Positions 6,631 through 13,177 of a stretch of 13,655 bases of DNA are shown in pieces. The notes under the pieces are model-generated. The model ran no database searches. It saw nothing but the letters and a program-made list of their open reading frames with translations, and was not told the DNA's origin. Source of the DNA: an uncultured Clostridia bacterium (GTDB taxonomy: Bacteria > Bacillota > Clostridia > Oscillospirales > Acutalibacteraceae); assembly GCA_946405475.1 (NCBI GenBank), contig CAMJHI010000035.1, forward strand, positions 1 through 13,655. Reading direction: 5' to 3'. Each line of letters opens with the position of its first letter. Within the stretch, counting starts at the first letter, position 1. Position numbers and translations under genes: made by a program.

Positions 6631-8708
6631 GCTACGATCTTTTGTTTTCACCGATGAACATCGGCACCATGTCGCTCAAAAACCGCGTCATCATGACCGC
6701 GGCGGAATTCAGCCTCGGTCAGACCAATGGCCAGCCCACGCAGAAAATGATCGATTATTACGTCGAGCGCGCGAAGGGCGGCGCGGCCATGATCACGCCG
6801 GGCATCTGCCGCGTCAACGATATGGGCGCGGCCTCGACCTTCACCCAGCTTTCCATGAGCCGCGATGAAAACATCGAACCCATGCGCCGCATGGTCAACG
6901 AGATCCACGAAAACGGCGCGAAGCTTTGCATTCAGCTTCACCACCCGGGGCGTCAGGGCTATGCCAGCTCCATCAACACGCTGCCGCTCATCATTCCTGT
7001 GGCAGAGCGCTTCCCGCAGTTTCCGTCCAAATTGTTCAAGGCGACGCCGCTGCTGCTCGGGCTGGAGCAGAAAAAGGTCTGCATGTCCATGCAGGCGCCG
7101 TCAAAATGCGAATTGAGCGCGCATGGCGCCACACGCATCCATGCCATGAGCAAAAAAGAAATCGGCTCGCTGCAGCGTGATTTTATTCAGGCTGCCGTCC
7201 GCTGCCAGAAGGCGGGGGTCGACGCGGTCGAGCTTCACGCCACGCACGGCTATCTGCTGCAGCAGTTTTTGAGCCCGCATACCAATCAAAGAACGGATGA
7301 ATACGGCGGCTCTTTTGAAAACCGGCTGCGTTTCCTACGTGAGATCATCGTCGGCATCAAGGCCGCCTGCGGCAAGGATTATCCCCTGATCGTGCGCCTG
7401 ACGGCCGATGAAATGTATGACAGGGTCGGAAGACCCGACACGGGCTACGGCCTGGAGGAGGGCAAGCGGATCGCCGTCGAGCTTGAAAAGCTCGGGGTCG
7501 ATGCGCTCAACGTGTCGTCGGCGTGCTATGACGCCTACAATTACTGGCTGGAGCCCGCGTCCTTTGAGCCGGGCTGGCGTTCCTATCTGGCCAAGGAGAT
7601 CAAAAGCGTCGTCAGCATTCCCGTGATCGCGGCGAGCTTTATCCGATCCCCCGAGCTGGCGGAAAAGCTGCTGGAGGACGGCGTTCAGGACTTCGTCGGC
7701 TCCGCCCGCAATTTCATCTGCGACCCCCATTGGGCGCAGAAGGCGCAGAGCGGCAAGCCCGAAACGATCCGTCGCTGCATCGGCTGTCTGCACTGCATCA
7801 AATCGTTCATCGCTAACGCCGCCGTCGGCGGGGTGGGCGAGTGCGCGCTCAACCCCACGGTCGGCTCGGAGCGCGCCTGGAACCGGTTTTTGCCGGATGC
7901 TTCGGGGCAAAAGGCGGTCGTTGTCGGCGCGGGGCCTGCCGGTTTAACGGCGGCCGTCGTGCTGGCCAGACGCGGCTTTGCCGTAACGGTGCTCGAAAAA
8001 GACAACGAGCCGGGCGGTCAGGTGAACGTGGCCGCCGCGGGGCCGAAGAAAGAAAAGCTCCGCTGGGCGATCGACGATCTGCTGACGCGGGCGGCCGCGC
8101 TCGGTGTGACGATCAAAACCGGCGTGGAAGCGATCCCGGAGGCAGTCAAGGCATATGAGCCTGTTGCCGTGATCGTTGCCACCGGCGGCGAACCGCTGCG
8201 GCCCGCTTCGATCCCCGGGATCAACGGCGCAAGCGTGTTCTCCGCGCCGCAGGTGCTGCTCGGCGAAGTCGCGCCGAAAAACGGCAAGGTGCTCGTGGTC
8301 GGCAGCGGCCTGACGGGGCTGGAGACCACTGAAAAACTCAACGAGCTGGGCAACGACGTCACGGTCGTCGAAATGGCTGACGAGATCGCGCCCGGCGCGT
8401 GGTTCCAGTTTGTCGACGATTCCATGGCTCGCATCAAGCCCTTTGGCACGAAATTCCTGCTCAACACGAAGCTGGAACGGATCGACGGCAAAAACGCCAC
8501 GCTTTCTTCGGAGAAAGGCACAAAAACACAGATCCTTCACTTTGACGCCATCGTGCTGGCCATGGGCGTTCGCCCCAGCCGCGCGCTTGCCGATTCGCTC
8601 GAAAAAGCCGGCCTGCGTGTCACGACGGTCGGCGACGCGGTGAAGGGCGGCACGATCGGCGCGGCGGTCCATTCCGCGTTTGACGCCGCCATGAGCGTTC
8701 GCGTCTGA
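6627..8708 (+). CDS. FMN/FAD/4Fe-4S ene-reductase of the 2,4-dienoyl-CoA/2-enoate reductase family
   Basis: This 693-residue flavoenzyme passes electrons from NAD(P)H through FAD and a 4Fe-4S cluster to FMN, which reduces a conjugated C=C bond. The FMN TIM barrel (about 1-370) shows QLHHPGRQG (103-111) and ELHATHGYL (202-210, with H204, H207 and Y209). The cluster cysteines are C384, C387, C390 and C406, and GECALNP follows. An FAD Rossmann motif VVVGAGPAGL is at 431-440 and an NAD(P) motif VVGSGLTGLET at 557-567. The length fits FadH, BaiCD/BaiH and trimethylamine dehydrogenase relatives (about 640-730). A hydrophobic insertion of about 40 residues after the HHPGRQG motif may shape substrate entry. 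It overlaps the SDR stop by 4 nt; AAAGGGG at 6609-6615 is the probable ribosome site. The substrate could be an enone, an enoate or a steroid-like compound. Confidence 0.93.
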   Translation: MSYDLLFSPMNIGTMSLKNRVIMTAAEFSLGQTNGQPTQKMIDYYVERAKGGAAMITPGICRVNDMGAASTFTQLSMSRDENIEPMRRMVNEIHENGAKLCIQLHHPGRQGYASSINTLPLIIPVAERFPQFPSKLFKATPLLLGLEQKKVCMSMQAPSKCELSAHGATRIHAMSKKEIGSLQRDFIQAAVRCQKAGVDAVELHATHGYLLQQFLSPHTNQRTDEYGGSFENRLRFLREIIVGIKAACGKDYPLIVRLTADEMYDRVGRPDTGYGLEEGKRIAVELEKLGVDALNVSSACYDAYNYWLEPASFEPGWRSYLAKEIKSVVSIPVIAASFIRSPELAEKLLEDGVQDFVGSARNFICDPHWAQKAQSGKPETIRRCIGCLHCIKSFIANAAVGGVGECALNPTVGSERAWNRFLPDASGQKAVVVGAGPAGLTAAVVLARRGFAVTVLEKDNEPGGQVNVAAAGPKKEKLRWAIDDLLTRAAALGVTIKTGVEAIPEAVKAYEPVAVIVATGGEPLRPASIPGINGASVFSAPQVLLGEVAPKNGKVLVVGSGLTGLETTEKLNELGNDVTVVEMADEIAPGAWFQFVDDSMARIKPFGTKFLLNTKLERIDGKNATLSSEKGTKTQILHFDAIVLAMGVRPSRALADSLEKAGLRVTTVGDAVKGGTIGAAVHSAFDAAMSVRV

Positions 8709-8760
8709 TTTTGAATCATCGTTTAGACAGTACACTTTCACTCTTTCGGAGGTTGTTGCA

Positions 8761-11700
8761 ATGAAACCGGAAAACGCCCATTTCAGACCGCTTTCTTATT
8801 ATCGTGAAAACGTGTGCGCGTCGCTTGAGGACGTGCTCGATTTCGCCAGATGTTTGGAGGATACCGCTTTCCCCGTTCTTCGGCGCTTTCATGGGTGGGA
8901 CGGCAGCGAAGAGGAGCCTTTGCCCGCCGTCGAAACCATGAAGGCTTATCCTGAGTTCGATCTGACGCAGCGGGACGAAAACGCGATCCAGACCGGCTGG
9001 ATGATGGCGGAGCTCGGCTTGCCTTATATCAGCAGGTTTTTCGATCCGAAGGAATTCGGCGGTTACGGTTTTACCTATTACACCGGCTATGACCTCGATA
9101 TTTACTGTGACGATCACCCGGTCGAGCTCTATACTTACATGGGCGGCCATTTTGATCTCGGCAGTTCTCCCGACGGGCGTGAGCACTGCGTTTTTCTGCG
9201 GCTCGACAGCCCCAACAACAAGCCGGTCTGCGGCATCACGTGCCGCTATTATCTGAAAGGGCTGCAAAAAACGAATGACCTCATCGCCAACCTCGCCCGT
9301 TCACTGCGCGCGGGGTGCCACCTGTTGTCTAAGTCGAACCGGCGCGATAATCTCTACGTGCAGGGCGAGGTCAGCATCAATAAATCCAAGCTGACAGACG
9401 AAGAACGGGCTTCCCTTTCTCAAAGCCTGATCGAAACGGCGAATTTTGTAATTTACGCGCTGCGCGACGACACGCTTCTAAACAAGCTCGACACGGCGCT
9501 GGAGCGGCTGCAGCCGGTCGCGGATTATGCCAAACGGTTCACGGTTTACTTCATCGGGCATTCGCACATCGATCTGGCGTGGAAGTGGCGCTACCCCGAA
9601 ACCATCGAATGCATGAAGGGCACGTTTGAAACGCAGCTTGCGCTGATGGAGCGTGAGCCGGATTACGTTTACGTGGAAACCTCGGCGGTGCTGTGGCGGG
9701 ATATGAAAGGAAAATATCCCGACCTGTGGGCCAGGATCAGAGCCGCGGCGGATCGCGGGCAGTTTGAGCCGCAGGGCGGCATGTGGTGCGAAACCGACGG
9801 ACAGTGCGTGGGCGAAGAAAGCTGGTTCCGCCAAATCGAAAACGGGCAGCGGGTCGCGCTGGAAACATGCGGCAAACGCTCCACCTGCGCCGTGAATATC
9901 GACGGCTTCGGGTTCAACGCGGGGCTGCCGAAAATTCTGAAAAACGCGGGGCTCAATTATTTCATCACGCAAAAGCTCCGTTATAACGAATACACGCTGT
10001 TTCCCTACATTCATTTCTGGTGGGAGGGGGATGACGGCAGCCGCGTGCTGACGCTACACGAATATCCCGGTCACTCCAACCACATCGAATTTGACGAGCT
10101 GGCCAAGACCGTTCGCATCCATCACATGACCGACGGGTTTTATCACATCCCGCTCCTGTGGGGCTACGGCAACCACGGCGGCGGCCCTCTGCCCGTGATG
10201 ATGGATCGGATCGACGAGTTGAAAAAGCAGAAGGTTTTTCCGAGCATCAAATTCTGCGGTATGACGGAATTCTATCGCATTCTGGAAGAAACCGAGGACC
10301 TTTCGACTTTGCCGGTGGTGAAGGGCGAGCTGTTTTTGGAAACGCACCACAAAACCTACACCGTGCAGGCCAGAACGAAAGCGCTCAATCGGGAATGCGA
10401 GCGCGCGCTGCTCAACTGCGAAAGCCTTCAGGCGGCCTGCGGCGATTACCATGACGTGTCGAAGGCGTGGGAAAAAGAGCTGTTCGGTCAGTTCCATGAC
10501 GTGCTGGCCGGCACCTCGATGCTCAAGGTCTATCACGATCTTTATGAGGATTTCGACGAGGCGTTTTCGATCCTTGACGCGGCCGACCGCGCCTGTGCCG
10601 AACGGGCGCTGGGCAGGGGCGACGAACCCTATGTGTTCAATCCGGTCTCCGTTGCGGCAAATACCCCCGTTGTGCTCGACTTGGTTCCCCCGAAGGATCA
10701 CGGCTTCGTTCTTGACAGCAGCGGCGAACGCTGCCCGTATCAGAAAACGGCCGACAACAAAACGGCCGTTTACTGCGGCGGTCTGAAACCCTATTCGTTC
10801 AACCGCTTTCGTTTTGTCGAAGGTGAGCCGGAACAAGCAGTCACCGTCAGCGGCACCACCGTGGACAACGGCGCCATCCGCGCTGTTTTCGACCCGAAAA
10901 AAGGCGCGATCACCTCGCTCGTTTTTGATGGCAGAGAATTCTGCGGCGGGCAGATCGGAAATTTCCGCCTGCTGGAGGACACGAAAAGCCGCGATTACGA
11001 CACGTGGAACCTCGGTCTGACCGGCAAGGAGTGGGACTTTGGCTGCACCGGCTTTGAAATCGTCGAGCAGGGGCCTGTCAGAGCGGTGGTCAGAGCGACT
11101 TATGCCTTTGGGCTGTGGACGGAGAAAAAGCCCTATTACGGCACGTACCTCTGGCATACGCCCGCGGTCGATTACCCGACGAGTTTTCTGACGCAGGATT
11201 TCATTTTCTACCCGAACGATCCGATGATCCGCTGTGTTCTGCACGCCGATTGGTGGGAAAACGGCAAGGATCTCAAACTCTCAGCTCAGACAGCGATCAC
11301 CGAGCCAAGAGCTTTTTACAAGGTGCCTTTCGGTCGCTTGGAGCGCCCGGTGAAGCGGGAAACGCCTTATGAAAAAGCGCGGTTTGAAGTGCCTGCACTC
11401 AACTATGCCGATCTTGTCGGATCGGACGGCTATTCCTTTGCCTTGCTCAACCGCACCAAGCATGGCTATGACACACTGGGCAGCCGGGTCAGGCTTACGC
11501 TTCTCACGTCGCCCACCGGCGCGGATATCGCCAAAGTGCCCGATTCGACCGCCGACCGTGGCAAGCACGTGATCGAATACGCCTTTTTGCCGCATCGGAA
11601 CGATTCCGATCTGGATGCGATCGCCATGGCTTATGAACGCGGCGTCATGCTGTTGAAGGGGAGCGACGCGCCCACCGCAGCGTTGGGGCAAACGCTGCTC

Positions 11701-11814
11701 GACTGCTCCGATGAGAATAAAACGATCACAAGCGCGCGGCTCATGCCGGACGGCGCCCGCTGCTATCGAACGATTGACAAAAACGGGCGGCTCGGCTGCT
11801 GTCAGCATGATTGA
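8761..11814 (+). CDS. Glycoside hydrolase family 38 alpha-mannosidase, cytoplasmic
   Basis: This 1017-residue zinc-dependent retaining alpha-mannosidase has the usual length of the bacterial family (about 850-1050). An N-terminal beta-rich domain (1-260) precedes the catalytic domain, where GHSHIDLAWKW (266-276) supplies zinc ligands H269 and D271. The likely nucleophile is D346 in MWCETDGQC, the glycine-rich loop GYGNHGGGP (468-476) follows, and zinc ligand H579 lies in GQFHDVLAGTS (576-586). The central helical and C-terminal beta-sandwich domains follow. No signal peptide is seen, so it should trim imported or internal alpha-mannosides. GGAGG at 8748-8752 is 8 nt before the ATG. It starts 52 nt after the ene-reductase with no terminator between them, so cotranscription is likely. 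The nucleophile loop (GEESWFRQ) differs slightly from the common SGES form but keeps the key acids. Confidence 0.95.
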   Translation: MKPENAHFRPLSYYRENVCASLEDVLDFARCLEDTAFPVLRRFHGWDGSEEEPLPAVETMKAYPEFDLTQRDENAIQTGWMMAELGLPYISRFFDPKEFGGYGFTYYTGYDLDIYCDDHPVELYTYMGGHFDLGSSPDGREHCVFLRLDSPNNKPVCGITCRYYLKGLQKTNDLIANLARSLRAGCHLLSKSNRRDNLYVQGEVSINKSKLTDEERASLSQSLIETANFVIYALRDDTLLNKLDTALERLQPVADYAKRFTVYFIGHSHIDLAWKWRYPETIECMKGTFETQLALMEREPDYVYVETSAVLWRDMKGKYPDLWARIRAAADRGQFEPQGGMWCETDGQCVGEESWFRQIENGQRVALETCGKRSTCAVNIDGFGFNAGLPKILKNAGLNYFITQKLRYNEYTLFPYIHFWWEGDDGSRVLTLHEYPGHSNHIEFDELAKTVRIHHMTDGFYHIPLLWGYGNHGGGPLPVMMDRIDELKKQKVFPSIKFCGMTEFYRILEETEDLSTLPVVKGELFLETHHKTYTVQARTKALNRECERALLNCESLQAACGDYHDVSKAWEKELFGQFHDVLAGTSMLKVYHDLYEDFDEAFSILDAADRACAERALGRGDEPYVFNPVSVAANTPVVLDLVPPKDHGFVLDSSGERCPYQKTADNKTAVYCGGLKPYSFNRFRFVEGEPEQAVTVSGTTVDNGAIRAVFDPKKGAITSLVFDGREFCGGQIGNFRLLEDTKSRDYDTWNLGLTGKEWDFGCTGFEIVEQGPVRAVVRATYAFGLWTEKKPYYGTYLWHTPAVDYPTSFLTQDFIFYPNDPMIRCVLHADWWENGKDLKLSAQTAITEPRAFYKVPFGRLERPVKRETPYEKARFEVPALNYADLVGSDGYSFALLNRTKHGYDTLGSRVRLTLLTSPTGADIAKVPDSTADRGKHVIEYAFLPHRNDSDLDAIAMAYERGVMLLKGSDAPTAALGQTLLDCSDENKTITSARLMPDGARCYRTIDKNGRLGCCQHD

Positions 11815-11868
11815 ACAAACGATTCAACATGGACATCACGGTTGCTTCATTGAAAAGGAGATGAATGT

Positions 11869-12714
11869 ATGTTCGGCCTATCCTATGTGATTTTCAAACG
11901 GTGTCTGGCACTGGTTTCCGCGATTATGCTTTTGATCGTCAGCATCGACGAACGCGATCTGCCCGACCCGACGGGCGCGCAGATCATTGACCGGCAAAGA
12001 TACGTCCTGGAAGATTACTATATGAGCAATCAGGGCGTGACGAATGACGGAACCTATTATTATTTCAGCGGCAAGAAAAACCTCGGCAAGGCAAACATGA
12101 AAACCGGCGAGATCTTTCTCGTCAACACGTCGCCCATCCCGAAGGAGCTGCAGGAGCTGGGCTGCGACCATATCGGCGGGCTGAGCTGTTACAACGGCAT
12201 CATCTATGCCGCCATTGAAGACGGACCGGACTATCAGCATCCGTTTATCGCTCTTTATGATGCGGAAACACTGGCGTTCACCGGCCGGTATTATGAGCTG
12301 CCGCAGGAGCTGCACGTGGAAGGTGTGCCGTGGTGCGCGATCGACGTCGAAAACCAGGTGCTCTACACCGCCGAGTGGAGCAACGCGACCGTTCTGAACG
12401 TGTTTGCGCTGGATGATCTGCATCTGCTCCGCACAGTCCCGCTGTCCGAACCGATCGACCGCATGCAGGGCGGCGAAATGTTCGGCGGCAAGCTCTACCT
12501 TTCCTGCGATGAAGAAAACGACCTCAAACGCGTGTTTTCCGTTGATCCGACCACCGGCGAAGTCAAGGTCGTGTTCACCCGAAATATCGGCAAGGCGTTT
12601 GAAGCGGAGGATCTGACGGTCTATCCGGACGCCGACGGAAAACCTGTTTTTTGCGTTTTAGACAGGGGAGCGCGCCGCAAAAGTATGAATCTGACGAAGT
12701 ATCAGCTTCTTTGA
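11869..12714 (+). CDS. Exported or anchored propeller-like protein of unknown function
   Basis: I do not recognise a named family. The 281-residue product has an N-terminal hydrophobic segment (about 8-26, after F-K-R) that acts as signal peptide or anchor. The rest repeats a propeller-like rhythm of strand pairs: GTYYYFSG, NGIIYAAIEDG, FIALYDAETLAFTG, NQVLYTAEWSN, LNVFALDDLHLLRTVPL, GKLYLSCDEEN and FSVDPTTGEVKVV. The x-DPTTGE and YDAETL turns are typical of YncE, SMP-30 or glutaminyl-cyclase-like five- to seven-bladed propellers. No catalytic set is obvious. The ribosome site is AAGGAG (11855-11860), 8 nt before the ATG. It lies 54 nt after the GH38 gene with no terminator between, so it is probably the last gene of the run. 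It may bind a sugar or other ligand outside the membrane; that is a guess from position. Confidence 0.85.
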   Translation: MFGLSYVIFKRCLALVSAIMLLIVSIDERDLPDPTGAQIIDRQRYVLEDYYMSNQGVTNDGTYYYFSGKKNLGKANMKTGEIFLVNTSPIPKELQELGCDHIGGLSCYNGIIYAAIEDGPDYQHPFIALYDAETLAFTGRYYELPQELHVEGVPWCAIDVENQVLYTAEWSNATVLNVFALDDLHLLRTVPLSEPIDRMQGGEMFGGKLYLSCDEENDLKRVFSVDPTTGEVKVVFTRNIGKAFEAEDLTVYPDADGKPVFCVLDRGARRKSMNLTKYQLL

Positions 12715-12748
12715 TTCAGGTGCAGTCGGAAACTTCAGTTTTCAAAAT

Positions 12749-12785
12749 GGCTCCGAGAATAAGAATGCCGCTTCGTTTCGGAGCC
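12749..12785 (+). terminator. Stem-loop after the propeller gene, possible weak terminator
   Basis: A perfect 8-bp stem, GGCTCCGA (12749-12756) with TCGGAGCC (12778-12785), extends by a G-T and an A-T pair and closes a loop of about 17 bases. It lies 35 nt after the stop at 12714. There is no T-run on the plus strand, so it may be a 3' end stabiliser or a Rho-assisted stop and not a classic terminator. Confidence 0.45.
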
Positions 12786-12856
12786 TTCCGATGCGAAAGC
12801 CAATAGAAAATGAAGAGCAGAATCGATCAATTAAAATAATGTAGGAGGAGAGATGG

Positions 12857-13177
12857 ATGGAAAAGTTCATCCCCCGCGAAAAGCTCTCAAAGCAAAAAAG
12901 ACGGGAGCTGGACGCGAAACGCAGAAAGACTTGGGCATTCTGTCCCGTCACACGCAAGCCGGCCAATCCGAAGGCCTACAACAGGCAAAAGATGCGGAAA
13001 AGGATCGATGATCCCGATTCCGTATCTTTTTCTTTTATTAGCATTTTGCGTTATGACAGAAAAAACGCACATAATTTAAGAATCTGTCTTGAAAGATCTG
13101 TGCGCATTTGTTATATTATACTTAGGAATAGATTTAACCGTCGTTTTGCACCATATTTCAAGGAGGGAAATTTATGA
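12857..13177 (+). CDS. Small, highly basic conserved protein; frame continues past its likely natural end
   Basis: The frame from ATG 12857 encodes 106 residues. Residues 1-50 are strongly basic, and the segment around CPVTRKPANPKAYNRQK (29-45) resembles small uncharacterised Firmicutes proteins that I recall as about 50-65 residues long. AGGAGG at 12843-12848 gives an 8-nt spacing to this ATG; a nearby ATG at 12853 in another frame is only 4 nt from the site. From about residue 58 the sequence looks non-coding: it crosses a T-tract, the next gene's promoter (13089-13117) and ribosome site, and stops by overlapping the next ATG. A one-base change in the T-tract would instead give SFFFY and a stop at 13039-13041, about 61 residues. 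An intrinsic terminator lies inside the coding part (see findings). The function is unknown; nucleic-acid or ribosome binding is plausible from charge alone. Confidence 0.72.
   Translation: MEKFIPREKLSKQKRRELDAKRRKTWAFCPVTRKPANPKAYNRQKMRKRIDDPDSVSFSFISILRYDRKNAHNLRICLERSVRICYIILRNRFNRRFAPYFKEGNL
12991..13036 (+). terminator. Intrinsic-terminator-like hairpin inside the small gene
   Basis: An outer 9-bp stem (12991-12999 with 13018-13026, one G-T pair) and an inner 5-bp stem GGATC/GATCC (13002-13006 with 13010-13014, loop GAT) are followed by TTTTTCTTTT (13027-13036). It would end transcription of the small gene, yet it lies before every in-frame stop codon. The internal bulges (AA and CGA) weaken it slightly. 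Confidence 0.78.
13089..13117 (+). promoter_or_regulatory. Extended -10 promoter of the secreted-protein gene
   Basis: TTGAAA (13089-13094, 5 of 6), a 17-nt spacer with TG at 13109-13110, and TATATT (13112-13117, 5 of 6). The overlapping alternatives TATTAT (13114) and TATACT (13117) are less well spaced. The start of transcription near 13124 leaves a leader of about 50 nt. Inverted hexamers CGCACA (13066-13071) and TGTGCG (13099-13104) flank and enter the promoter and might be an operator. Confidence 0.85.

Noticed and set aside
8711..8736. Possible promoter TTGAAT/TACACT before GH38
   Set aside because: The spacer is only 14 nt and there is no TG extension, so it is unlikely to work as a sigma-A promoter.
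10054..11244. Minus-strand open frame of 396 codons inside GH38
   Set aside because: Antisense shadow; GH38 motifs run continuously on the other strand.
12811..12840. Promoter for the small basic gene using TAAAAT at 12832-12837
   Set aside because: There is a fair -10 match but no -35-like sequence at 16-18 nt upstream and no TG extension, so I cannot support it.
12853..13011. Alternative 52-codon frame starting at ATG 12853
   Set aside because: The start is only 4 nt from AGGAGG, and the product lacks the conserved basic motif seen in the frame from 12857.
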